Translations under genes and position numbers: made by a program
In this document: in pieces, positions 24,310 to 31,928 of the stretch
How positions within the stretch are numbered: position 1 is the first letter of the stretch
Layout: the number at the start of each line of letters is the position of its first letter
Notes under the pieces: generated by a model
Told to the model about the DNA's origin: nothing
Databases searched by the model: none
The model's input: only the letters and a program-made list of their open reading frames with translations
Assembly: GCF_012726205.1 (NCBI RefSeq)
Contig: NZ_JAASAE010000012.1
Coordinates: 1 to 64,000, forward strand
Origin: Rhodococcus sp. HNM0569
Lineage (GTDB): Bacteria; Actinomycetota; Actinomycetes; Mycobacteriales; Mycobacteriaceae
Reading direction: 5' to 3'
DNA length: 64,000 nt

Positions 24310-25620
24310 TGCAAGCCCGGTCCTTCAGGGCCGGGTTAGCGCATCAAGTGTGTCGGTGGTCAGGAATAGGGTTTGCCTGTGCAGTTGCGATACCAGTTCC
24401 GCGTCTATCCGACGCCCGGCCAGCAGAACATGCTGGCCCGGTCGTTTGGGAGTGCGCGGGTGGTATTCAACGATGCACTGCGCGCCCGGCAGGACGCATA
24501 CGAGACCGGGGTGAAGCTCTCGGACACCGACGTACAGAAACAGGTAGTCACCGCAGCGAAGAAGACTCCACAGCGGGCGTGGCTGGCCGAGGTGGCGTCG
24601 GTGGTGCTGGTGCAGGCCTGCCAAGATGCGCGGCGCGCCTATCGGAACTGGTTCGACTCGATGTCGGGGAAGCGTAAGGGCCGCAGGGTCGGGGCGCCGC
24701 GGTTCCGGTCTCGCAAGGACAACCGGCAGGCGATCCGACTCACCCGCAACGGCTTCACGATCCGCCCGAACCGGAAGCTGTATGTCGCGAAGATCGGCGA
24801 ACTGAAGGTGGCATGGTCGCGCGACCTGCCGTCCGACCCGTCGTCGGTCACGATCATCAAAGACTCTGCCGGCCGGTACTTCGCCTCGTTCGTCGTCGAG
24901 GTCGACCAGGCGCCGCTGCCGGAGATCAACACCGAAGTGGGTATCGACCTGGGGCTCACCACGTTCGCTGTCCTGTCGAATGGCAAAACGATCACGTCGC
25001 AGAAGTTTCTGCGACGCGCGGAGCGCACGCTCCGCAAGGCTCAGCAGAACCTCTCCCGCAAGGAGAAGGGCAGCAACAACCGGGCCAAGGCGCGCCTGCG
25101 TGTCGCCAAGGCACACGCCAAGGTGGCCGATTCGCGTCGCAACTTCGCGCACCAGCAGTCCACGGCGATCATCCGCGACAACCAAGCGGTGTACGTCGAA
25201 GACCTGGCGGTGTCCGGGTTGGTGCGAACACGGTTGGCGAAGTCGGTACACGACGCCGGGTGGGCGATGTTCACCACCATGCTCGAGGAGAAAGCCGCAC
25301 GATATGGGCGGACCTTCGTGAAGATCGACCGCTGGTTCCCGTCGTCGCAGCTCTGCTCGGCGTGTGGAGTGGTCGACGGGCCGAAGCCGCTCTCGATTCG
25401 ACAGTGGACGTGTGCAGCGTGTGGTGCGGTCCACGACCGCGACCTCAACGCCGCAATCAACATCCTCGCCGCAGGACGTGCGGAGAGGTTAAACGCCTGC
25501 GGAGGGACCGTAAGTCCTGCCGCCTAGCGGAAGGCAGGTCCCGGTGAAACAGGAACCCACCGAAGCGGCACGACGTGCCGCTGTAGGAATCCCGGTCGTT
25601 CACGGCCGGGAGGACGTCAA
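24310..25620 (+). mobile_element. TnpB-only IS200/IS605-family (IS1341-type) element, copy 2
   Basis: The element carries one intact tnpB and no tnpA. Matching imperfect palindromes mark both ends: CCCGGTCC-TTCA-GGGCCGGG (written without gaps) at 24316-24335 and CCCGGTCG-TTCA-CGGCCGGG at 25591-25610. The right end is fixed at TCAA (25620) because homology with copy 1 stops there. The left boundary is approximate. There is no target-site duplication, as expected for the family. On its right side it meets an oxidoreductase gene whose 3' half is missing. Confidence 0.85.
24379..25527 (+). CDS. tnpB: RNA-guided endonuclease TnpB
   Basis: A 382-residue TnpB of usual length. The N-terminal HTH-like region begins QLRYQFRVYPTPGQQ, with the WED-like part containing RRVGAPRFRSRKDN. 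The RuvC catalytic residues are in GIDLGLTTFAVLSNG (Asp), VYVEDLAVSGLVR (Glu) and [12 protein letters not shown] (Asp). The zinc ribbon has both CxxC pairs (CSAC, CAAC) intact. TnpB is an RNA-guided DNA nuclease that helps retain the element by cutting the restored donor site. The GTG at 24379 gives the family's usual start; a TTG lies two codons earlier. No transposase partner is nearby, so mobility would depend on a TnpA elsewhere. Confidence 0.92.
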   Translation: MQLRYQFRVYPTPGQQNMLARSFGSARVVFNDALRARQDAYETGVKLSDTDVQKQVVTAAKKTPQRAWLAEVASVVLVQACQDARRAYRNWFDSMSGKRKGRRVGAPRFRSRKDNRQAIRLTRNGFTIRPNRKLYVAKIGELKVAWSRDLPSDPSSVTIIKDSAGRYFASFVVEVDQAPLPEINTEVGIDLGLTTFAVLSNGKTITSQKFLRRAERTLRKAQQNLSRKEKGSNNRAKARLRVAKAHAKVADSRRNFAHQQSTAIIRDNQAVYVEDLAVSGLVRTRLAKSVHDAGWAMFTTMLEEKAARYGRTFVKIDRWFPSSQLCSACGVVDGPKPLSIRQWTCAACGAVHDRDLNAAINILAAGRAERLNACGGTVSPAA

Positions 25621-25640
25621 GAGTTTGGTGAGAAACACCT
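25493..25640 (+). ncRNA. Candidate omega RNA of TnpB copy 2 with guide
   Basis: It overlaps the tnpB 3' end and runs through the right end. Stems visible are GGGACC/GGTCCC around CCTGCC/GGCAGG with CCGC/GCGG inside, GCGGCAC-GAC-GTGCCGC, and the terminal CCCGG/CCGGG palindrome. The scaffold should end at TCAA (25620), and the guide would begin at 25621 with GAGTTTGGTGAG, which is oxidoreductase gene sequence. The 5' end is estimated. The reasoning rests on the known biology of TnpB elements and on the conservation of this segment between the two copies. Confidence 0.55.
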
Positions 25641-26208
25641 GGATCTCGTGCGGAGGTATCGACGTGCCGATCGCGAACAGCGCGGCGAGCGATTCGCGCA
25701 AGGTGTCGAGGTCGTACATCTCCCATCGCGTCGGCGCGCCGGGTGCGGGCATCATCAGGTCGTCGCCGTTCGGGCGTGCGAACCGGAATCCGCCTGCCGC
25801 GACGAGATTGTCGAGCACTCCGTTCGCATTGCCCGCGAACGGGATGCGCCGCATGGTGTCCGGAATGTGCTGGTAGAAGCCGGGGAAGAAACGAAAGCCG
25901 TGCTCGCCCGGCAGGTCGCCGCGGCCGCCGGCTCCGGTGCCGCCGACGGTGATGCTGCGCGCCTTGCCGCCGAGCGCGGTCGGCTCGTGCACGGTCACGT
26001 CGAACCCACGCTCGGCGAGTTCGTGCGCCACGGTGAGGCCGGCCATGCCGCCTCCGAACACGGCAACGGAGCGCCGGGTCGAGGGTGTGGGCGCCGTCGC
26101 GCGGACAGTGCCTGCCGTCGCAGCGAGCAGCCCCGCGGCGCCCATCCCGGCGAGCACCGTGCGCCGCGGCAGTGCAGTGGTGGAGTGCGGATTCCGCGTG
26201 TCGCGCAT
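25600..26208 (-). pseudogene. FAD-dependent oxidoreductase, 3' half lost at the TnpB element
   Basis: The open frame encodes 202 residues. It begins with a twin-arginine-like signal (LPRRTVLAGMGAAGLLAATAG) and a dinucleotide-binding motif (VAVFGGGMAGLTVAHELAERGFDVTVHE), followed by LGGKARSI and GEHGFRFFPGFYQHIPDTMRRI. The last two are typical of phytoene-desaturase/hydroxysqualene-dehydroxylase-like amine oxidases of about 500 residues. Native sequence stops at 25621, exactly at the element's right end, and the last 7 codons are transposon DNA. No remainder of the gene lies on the element's left side, so a deletion or rearrangement accompanied or followed insertion. The ATG at 26208 has GGGGG upstream. 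Confidence 0.8.
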
Positions 26209-26230
26209 CGAGCCCCCTGATCGTCGCGTT

Positions 26231-26250
26231 CTGACAATGAGTGTTGTCAG
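26231..26250. promoter_or_regulatory. Inverted repeat in the phnF/oxidoreductase intergenic region
   Basis: Perfect 7-bp arms CTGACAA and TTGTCAG with a 6-nt centre (TGAGTG), 23 bp upstream of the oxidoreductase start and about 185 bp upstream of phnF. It probably binds a dimeric regulator. Which one is not known. Confidence 0.5.
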
Positions 26251-26398
26251 TCGACAGGTATATCCCGGATCCGCCGATCGCGAGCGCATTTCGCGGCAAT
26301 CTCTCCGAAGAACGGACGGGGCGCGATGCCCCGCGTCCGGCGGGCGACAACGCACCCGCCTGTTCAACTGCGTTTCCCTCCCGGTTACCTCGCGGGCG

Positions 26399-26412
26399 GT
26401 TGTCCGTACAAC
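26399..26412. promoter_or_regulatory. Candidate PhnF operator
   Basis: GTTGT-CCGT-ACAAC, 22 bp before the phnF start. HutC-subfamily GntR regulators such as PhnF typically bind short palindromes of this size and spacing near their own promoter, so autoregulation of the phn operon is the simplest reading. Confidence 0.45.
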
Positions 26413-26434
26413 TGCGGCCGCGACAGTGCTGGAC

Positions 26435-27181
26435 ATGACGCAGCAGCGGTACCGGCAGATTGCCGACGCGCTCGAACGCGAGATCGCCGGGCTCGCGCCC
26501 GGCGCCCGCATCGAGAGCGAGTTCGCGCTCGGCGCGCGCTTCGGTGTCGGACGCTCCGCCGCGCGCGCCGCGGTGCAAGAGCTCGAACGACGGCAGCTCG
26601 TGCGGAGGATCCAGGGCGCGGGCACCTTCGTCGGGCGGCGCATCGACTACGTCCTCTCGCGCGAGCGCAGGCCGTCCTGGCACCACACGATCGAAGCGGC
26701 AGGCGCGCGGGCCCGATCGGTCGTGCTCGCGCACAGCACCGAGCCGGTCGACGCCGCGGTCGGCGAACTGCTCGAGCTGCCCGTCGGCGCCCACGCCCAT
26801 CGCATGGAACGGCTCAGCCATATCGACGATCTCGTCGCGAGCTACGGCATCGAGTGGGTGTCCTCGGACGCCGTGCCCGACCTCGCCCGCGGCATGCGCG
26901 TCGAGGAATCGCTCGACGAGGTGCTGCGACAGATGGGGTCGGTGCGCGCGGTGCGGGCGTGGTGCCGCACCGCATCCGACATCCCCGGCCGCGTCGTCCA
27001 GGACCACCTCCAGCTCGTGACGGCCGTGCCGGTGTGGGTGGTCGAGAGCGTCAACCGCGACGTCGCGTCGGGGCGTCCCCTCACCTACAGCAAGGCCTGG
27101 ATGCGCGGCGACGCCGTACGCGTCGTCATGGAGATCGACGATCCGCACTCCTCCGATCAACCGAAAGGGGTTGACCAATAG
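26435..27181 (+). CDS. phnF: PhnF-like GntR/HutC-family regulator
   Basis: A 248-residue protein. Residues 1-70 form a GntR winged helix (YRQIADALEREIAGL, ARFGVGRSAARAAVQELERRQLVRRIQGAGTFVGRR). The rest is a UTRA/HutC ligand-binding domain (AHAHRMERLSHIDDLVASYGIEW, VVESVNRDVASGRPLTYSKAWMRGDAVRVVME). Its stop overlaps the phnG start (TAGTG), so it heads the C-P lyase operon. PhnF proteins repress phosphonate genes, often in response to phosphate status. An alternative in-frame GTG lies three codons upstream. Confidence 0.88.
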   Translation: MTQQRYRQIADALEREIAGLAPGARIESEFALGARFGVGRSAARAAVQELERRQLVRRIQGAGTFVGRRIDYVLSRERRPSWHHTIEAAGARARSVVLAHSTEPVDAAVGELLELPVGAHAHRMERLSHIDDLVASYGIEWVSSDAVPDLARGMRVEESLDEVLRQMGSVRAVRAWCRTASDIPGRVVQDHLQLVTAVPVWVVESVNRDVASGRPLTYSKAWMRGDAVRVVMEIDDPHSSDQPKGVDQ

Positions 27182-27630
27182 TGACTTTCGCAGGACTCAC
27201 GCGCGAACGCGTGACCGAGTTGCTCGCGCGTGCCACCGAAGACGAACTCGTCGAGGTCGCCGACCGCGTCCTCGCCGACCCCGCCCTCGACGACCGAGCC
27301 GAGTTCATCGTGCTGACCCCGCCCGAGCTCGGCGCGATCTCCGCGCGGGTGCGCGAACCGATCGCGCACGACCAGTTCTTCCTCGGCGACGTCCTCGCGT
27401 GCCGCGCCGAGGTGTCGCTCGCCGGTGAGCGTGGCTGGGCGATACGGCTCGGCGACGAACGCGCCGCCACACTCGCGGCGGCGATCTGCGACGCCGCTCT
27501 GCACGCCGACAGGCCGGCGGCGCCGCTCGTCCTCGATCTGTGTGTGCGTGTCGAGGAGCGGCTGCGCACCGAGGACCGCGATGAATGGGCACGCATCGCC
27601 CCCACGACCGTCCGATTCGAGGAGCTGTGA
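27181..27630 (+). CDS. phnG: C-P lyase core subunit PhnG
   Basis: A 149-residue protein with the PhnG pattern: RERVTELLARATEDELVEVADRVL at the start, VREPIAHDQFFLGDVLACRAEVSL in the middle, and the helix AATLAAAICDAAL. PhnG is part of the PhnGHIJ core that, with PhnI, attaches a phosphonate to the ribose of ATP. GTG start overlapping the phnF stop by 1 nt, and its own stop overlaps phnH by 4 nt, which suggests tight translational coupling. Confidence 0.9.
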   Translation: MTFAGLTRERVTELLARATEDELVEVADRVLADPALDDRAEFIVLTPPELGAISARVREPIAHDQFFLGDVLACRAEVSLAGERGWAIRLGDERAATLAAAICDAALHADRPAAPLVLDLCVRVEERLRTEDRDEWARIAPTTVRFEEL

Positions 27631-28217
27631 ACACCACCTCTCCGGTCGCAGGGCCGACCGAATCCCACGCCGCCGGCCTCACCCCCGCGGTCGCGGGCAG
27701 CGTGTATCGCGCGATGCTCGAAGCGCTGTCGCGGCCGGGGACGCGGGTCACGCTGCCGCACAGCGGCTTTCCTCCGGTGTTGTTGCCGGTGCTCGCGCTC
27801 GCCGATCTCGAGACTCCGGTGCACCTCACCGCCGCCGGCACGCCGTGGCGCGACGTCGTGACGACCGCGACCGGCGCACCGCACGTGTCGGTCGCCCGCG
27901 CGCGATTCGTCACGGCACTCGAGGCCCTCACGCCGGAGACCGTCGTGGCCACCCATCCCGGCACCCCGCTCGCGCCCGAGGCTGCGGCACTGGTGATCGC
28001 ACCCGTCGAATCGCTCGACGACGGCCCGGCACTCACCTTCCGTGGCCCCGGAGTCGACGGCGTCCGCACGGTGTTCGCCGCCGTCGACGCGGCCGTCTGG
28101 CCCGCGCGCGACGAGCACGCCGCCTTCCCGGCGGGAATCGACTTGCTGTTCGTCACGCCCGACGGCGACGCGCTCGGCGTGCCACGCACGACGCGCATCG
28201 CACGAAAGGAGAACTGA
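27627..28217 (+). CDS. phnH: C-P lyase core subunit PhnH
   Basis: A 196-residue PhnH protein: YRAMLEALSRPGTRVTL near the start, LPVLALADLETPVHL, and the C-terminal GPGVDGVRTVF and FPAGIDLLFVTPDGDALGVPRTTRI. PhnH is a structural subunit of the PhnGHIJ core. The GTG at 27627 overlaps the phnG stop (GTGA); a longer frame exists upstream but would duplicate phnG coding sequence. Confidence 0.92.
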   Translation: MNTTSPVAGPTESHAAGLTPAVAGSVYRAMLEALSRPGTRVTLPHSGFPPVLLPVLALADLETPVHLTAAGTPWRDVVTTATGAPHVSVARARFVTALEALTPETVVATHPGTPLAPEAAALVIAPVESLDDGPALTFRGPGVDGVRTVFAAVDAAVWPARDEHAAFPAGIDLLFVTPDGDALGVPRTTRIARKEN

Positions 28218-28218
28218 C

Positions 28219-29322
28219 ATGGGGTATTCGGGAGCACGTGGGGGGCTCGACGCGATCCTCGCCGCAGAGGCGCTGGTGCGCGGTGCCCGCGAGCACGACC
28301 CCGCGCCGCCGATCACGACCGAACAGGTCACCGGACGGATGCGCCTCGCCGTCGATCGCGTGATGGGTGAAGGAAGCCTCTATCACGAAGAGACCGCGGC
28401 CGATGCGCTGCGCCAGGCGGAAGGCGACGTGATCGAGGCGACGCACCTCGTCCGCGCACACCAGTCGACCCTCCCGCGGCTCGCGGTGAGCGAGCCGGTC
28501 GACCCCGACGACATGGTCGTGCTGCGCCGTGTCGTGCCGGCGCACCGCACGCCGGACGGGCCGCAGTTGCTCGGCCGCACGAGCGACTACACCGGGCGCA
28601 TGCTCGACCGCACCGACACGCCTGCGCCACCACCGCCCACGGCGCCACCTGTCGAGCGCACCGAATCGGAGCGGCACCCGCGACGGTTCTCGGAACTGCT
28701 GCGCGACATGGACCTTCTCGTCGACAGCCGGCCCGGCAGTGACGCCGCCGAGCCGGTGCCGTTCGACCTCACCCGCCATCCGGCGCGACCGCCCGCACCC
28801 CGGTCGGCGGTCCTCGCGAGCATGGCGCGTGCCGAGACGGGTGCGCTGATCGGCACGTGGTACCGGTCGATCCGCGGCACCGACGGCAACATCCACGAGG
28901 TGACACTCGGTGAGGTCCGGCACGGCCGGGTGCCGCTGCGAGTGTGCCACCCGCACACCGGAACCGCCGTCGAGGTCGGAGAGGTCCGGGTGACCGAGTG
29001 CGAGGCGATCGAAGACCTCGACGGGCCCGACGAGGACCGCGGCCGCTTCGACGTCGGATACGGGTTGTGCTTCGGACACAACGAACGCAAGGCGATCGCG
29101 ATGGCGAATCTCGACATCGCGTGCCGCAGATTCGGTGATCGCGACGGTCTCGAACAGGTACTGCTGCTGACCACCGACGGTCTCGACTCGTGCGGCTTCC
29201 TCGAACACCTCAAGCTTCCGCACTACGTGACATTCCGCTCGATGATCGACCGCAAACGCGCCGTCCGCAGTGCGGGCGACGCCCCGCCGCGCGTCGACGA
29301 ATCTCTCGGAAGGACCTGCTGA
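28219..29322 (+). CDS. phnI: C-P lyase nucleosidase subunit PhnI
   Basis: A 367-residue PhnI: GYSGARGGLDAILAAEALVRGAR, MGEGSLYHEETAADALRQAEGD, TGALIGTWYRSIRGTDGNIHEVTLGE, GLCFGHNERKAIAMANLD and FLEHLKLPHYVTFRSMID, where HLKLPH supplies the likely metal-binding histidines. PhnI removes adenine from MgATP and, with PhnGHL, makes alpha-D-ribose-1-phosphonate-5-triphosphate. AAAGGAG precedes the ATG. Its stop overlaps the next ATG (TGATG). Confidence 0.95.
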   Translation: MGYSGARGGLDAILAAEALVRGAREHDPAPPITTEQVTGRMRLAVDRVMGEGSLYHEETAADALRQAEGDVIEATHLVRAHQSTLPRLAVSEPVDPDDMVVLRRVVPAHRTPDGPQLLGRTSDYTGRMLDRTDTPAPPPPTAPPVERTESERHPRRFSELLRDMDLLVDSRPGSDAAEPVPFDLTRHPARPPAPRSAVLASMARAETGALIGTWYRSIRGTDGNIHEVTLGEVRHGRVPLRVCHPHTGTAVEVGEVRVTECEAIEDLDGPDEDRGRFDVGYGLCFGHNERKAIAMANLDIACRRFGDRDGLEQVLLLTTDGLDSCGFLEHLKLPHYVTFRSMIDRKRAVRSAGDAPPRVDESLGRTC

Positions 29323-31172
29323 TGACCGCCCCCGCGCACACGATCGCTGCAGCGGAAAACCGCACGACCGCAGACATTGTCGCCGCCCACACACGCGACG
29401 CCCGCGGAATACTCGACGAGGGCTCGAAGCGTGAGATCCGGCGCGCGACACTCGCCGCCGTGTGCGTGCCGGGGTACCAGGTGCCGTTCGGATCCCGCGA
29501 GATGCCCGTGGCCCGCGGGTGGGGCTCGGGCGGGCTGCAGGTGACGCTCGGCCTGTTGGGGGCGGACGACGCCGTCAAGGTCATCGATCAGGGCGACGAC
29601 GACGGCGTCAACGCGACCAACCTGCGCCGGCTGATCGTCGACAGCGAGGGGAGCGAGCAGACGCAGGACACCCGCGAGTGCACCGTCGTGCAGAGCCGCC
29701 ACCGCATCCCGGAGGAGCCGCTGGCCGACGGCCAGACTCTCGTGCTCCAGGTTCCGGTGGCCGAACCACTTCGGGGCGTGGAGAAGTCGGTGCGCGAGTG
29801 CGCCCGGATGCACGCCGAGGCCGACTACTCGATGATGTGGGTGAGCCTGTACGAGGATCTCGTGCGCAACGGTGTCGTCACCAAGACGACCGGGTACCCG
29901 GTGCTCGTCGACGGCCGGTACGTCATGGTCACCACGCCGATTCCGCGCTGGGACGTCCCGCGGTTGCACGGCGCGGCGAACCTGACCCTGTTCGGGGCGG
30001 GCCGGGAGAAGCGCATCTTCGCGGTGCCCCCGCACACCGACGTCGCGCCGCTGACCTTCGACGACGTGCCGTTCGAGGTCGAAGGAGTATCGGGACAGTG
30101 CTGTGTGCGTTGCGGTTCCGCAGACACCTTTCTTGTCGAAGCATCGGGCGGTGCGCTCGCGTGCAGCGACGTCGAGTGGTGCACCCGCGTGCGGGACGGG
30201 GACGCGGATCTGACGCGGCACCACGCGTGTGCCCCGCTGCGGTTCCTGCCCGATCCGTCCGCCCGGGTCCGCGTCACCGTCGCGGACGTGCGCGAGCGCC
30301 GCGATCCGGGTACCCGCTCGGTCCCGGTGGTGGCCGACGGGTGGACACTCGCCGCCCGTGGCCTCGGCAAGATCCACGGCCCCGGCGACGAGCGTGCCGT
30401 CGTGGGCACGGGGCCGGCCGCGGGCACTGCGATCAGCCCGCTCACCGGCGCGGTCGTCGCGGCCTGGGACGTCGACTTCGACGTCGCGCCGGGCGAAGCA
30501 CTCGGGGTGATCGGCGAATCCGGCTCGGGCAAGTCCACCGTGCTGCGCTGCCTCGTCGGCGAGGAACGTGCCACGACCGGCGCGATGTACCTCGCCGGGG
30601 TCGACGCCGGGCAGCGCGATGTGTTCGGACTCGACGACGCGTCGCGTCGTGCGCTGCGCATCGACACGATCGGCCTCGTGCACCAGAACCCGGCCGACGG
30701 CCTCACGATGCCGGTGTCGGCGGGCGGAAACATCGCGGAGCGGCTGACTGCCGCGGGGTGGCGCAACTATCACGAGATCCGCGACCGCGCAGCATGGTTG
30801 CTCGAACAGGTCGAGGTACCGCTCGACCGCATGGACGACCCGGTGCGGACGTTCTCGGGCGGTATGCGCCAGCGCGTGCAGATCGCCAAGGCGCTCGCGA
30901 CCGACCCGGGCGTGCTGCTGCTCGACGAACCGACCACCGGCCTCGACGCGTCCGTCGCGGCGGGCGTACTCGATCTGCTCCGTACCCTGCTCGCCGAACG
31001 TGACACGGCGGCCGTCGTCGTCAGTCACGACTTCGCGGTGATCGAAGCGCTCACCGACCGCTCGCTCGTGATGAACGTCGGGCGCGTCGTCGAGACGGGG
31101 CTCACCGACCAGTTGTTCCAGGATCCGCACCATCCCTACACGCAGCGGCTCGTCGCGGCCGCCCGTCGTTGA
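29322..31172 (+). CDS. phnJK: PhnJ-PhnK fusion: C-P lyase joined to its ATPase
   Basis: One open frame of 616 residues. Residues 1-330 are PhnJ, the radical-SAM C-P lyase that cleaves ribose-1-phosphonate-5-phosphate to a hydrocarbon and the 1,2-cyclic phosphate. The cluster and active cysteines are C261-x2-C264 and C281-x5-C287, with a spacing of 16 between the pairs where E. coli has 21. Residues about 340-616 are PhnK, an ABC-type ATPase: Walker A GESGSGKST, VHQNPADGL, signature FSGGMRQRVQIAKAL, Walker B VLLLDEPTTGLDASV, H-loop VVSHDF and the PhnK-type end QDPHHPYTQRLV. PhnJ and PhnK are separate but touching proteins in E. coli. The junction contains about 40 extra residues (GDERAVVGTGPAAGTA...). 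Confidence 0.93.
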   Translation: MTAPAHTIAAAENRTTADIVAAHTRDARGILDEGSKREIRRATLAAVCVPGYQVPFGSREMPVARGWGSGGLQVTLGLLGADDAVKVIDQGDDDGVNATNLRRLIVDSEGSEQTQDTRECTVVQSRHRIPEEPLADGQTLVLQVPVAEPLRGVEKSVRECARMHAEADYSMMWVSLYEDLVRNGVVTKTTGYPVLVDGRYVMVTTPIPRWDVPRLHGAANLTLFGAGREKRIFAVPPHTDVAPLTFDDVPFEVEGVSGQCCVRCGSADTFLVEASGGALACSDVEWCTRVRDGDADLTRHHACAPLRFLPDPSARVRVTVADVRERRDPGTRSVPVVADGWTLAARGLGKIHGPGDERAVVGTGPAAGTAISPLTGAVVAAWDVDFDVAPGEALGVIGESGSGKSTVLRCLVGEERATTGAMYLAGVDAGQRDVFGLDDASRRALRIDTIGLVHQNPADGLTMPVSAGGNIAERLTAAGWRNYHEIRDRAAWLLEQVEVPLDRMDDPVRTFSGGMRQRVQIAKALATDPGVLLLDEPTTGLDASVAAGVLDLLRTLLAERDTAAVVVSHDFAVIEALTDRSLVMNVGRVVETGLTDQLFQDPHHPYTQRLVAAARR

Positions 31173-31193
31173 TCCCAGCAGTCAGGAGCCACC

Positions 31194-31928
31194 ATGAATC
31201 ACATTCTGGCCGTGCGTGATCTGCGCAAGCAGTTCACGCTCCACACGATCGACGGTCGCACCGTCACGTCGTTGCGCGGGGTCGACGTCGACGTCCGCGC
31301 CGGCGAACATGTCGCGCTCGCCGGGCCGTCGGGTGCCGGTAAGTCGAGCCTGCTGCGCTGCATCCATCGCAGCTACCTGCCGGACTCGGGATCGATCCAG
31401 CTCACGACACCGGACGGCACCCTGGAGCTCACGGGGCTCGCAGACCGCGAGATGGCCCGTGTGCGCGGGCGCGAACTCGGCTACGTGGCGCAGTTCCTGT
31501 CGGCCCCGCCGCGCACCGGCCCGTGGGAGGTGGTCGCCGCGGCCGCGCGCAGGCGCGGGCTGAGCGGCGACGCGGCACGCGACGCGGCGGCCGACTCGCT
31601 GCGCCGTCTCGCGCTCGACGAGGCGCTGTGGGACGTGGACTGCAGCGTCCTGTCCGGTGGGGAGCGCCAGCGGGTCAACATCGCGGCAGGCACCGTCGCG
31701 CCGCCGCGACTGTTGCTGCTCGACGAGCCGGTGTCGGCACTCGACCCGGACAACCGCGAGCGGGCGCTCGAGCTGATCGCGTCGCTGTCGGCGCGGGGCG
31801 TCGCGGTGCTCGCGGTGTTCCACGATCTCGACGCGATCTGCCGCCTCGCGTCGCGTGTGTTGGTGTTCGCCGACGGACGGATCGCGGCCGAGGGTGCCCC
31901 GTCGGACGTGTTGGAGGTGGCGGCGTGA
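31194..31928 (+). CDS. phnL: C-P lyase ABC-type subunit PhnL
   Basis: A 244-residue ATPase of the PhnL group: Walker A GPSGAGKSSLLRCIHRSYLP (the CIHRSYLPDSG segment is typical of PhnL), YVAQFLSAPPR, signature LSGGERQRVNIA, Walker B LLLLDEPVSALD and H-loop FHDLDAI. PhnL assists the PhnGHI nucleosidase complex rather than transport. Ribosome-binding site CAGGAG. The stop overlaps phnM by 4 nt. Confidence 0.92.
   Translation: MNHILAVRDLRKQFTLHTIDGRTVTSLRGVDVDVRAGEHVALAGPSGAGKSSLLRCIHRSYLPDSGSIQLTTPDGTLELTGLADREMARVRGRELGYVAQFLSAPPRTGPWEVVAAAARRRGLSGDAARDAAADSLRRLALDEALWDVDCSVLSGGERQRVNIAAGTVAPPRLLLLDEPVSALDPDNRERALELIASLSARGVAVLAVFHDLDAICRLASRVLVFADGRIAAEGAPSDVLEVAA

Noticed and set aside
25457-27178. 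573-codon minus-strand frame across tnpB end, oxidoreductase and phnF
   Set aside because: Its translation is Arg/Gly/Ala-rich without domains, and phnF on the other strand has clear GntR and UTRA domains.
29223-31133. 636-codon antisense frame opposite phnJK
   Set aside because: Compositionally biased shadow; the sense frame contains all PhnJ and PhnK motifs.
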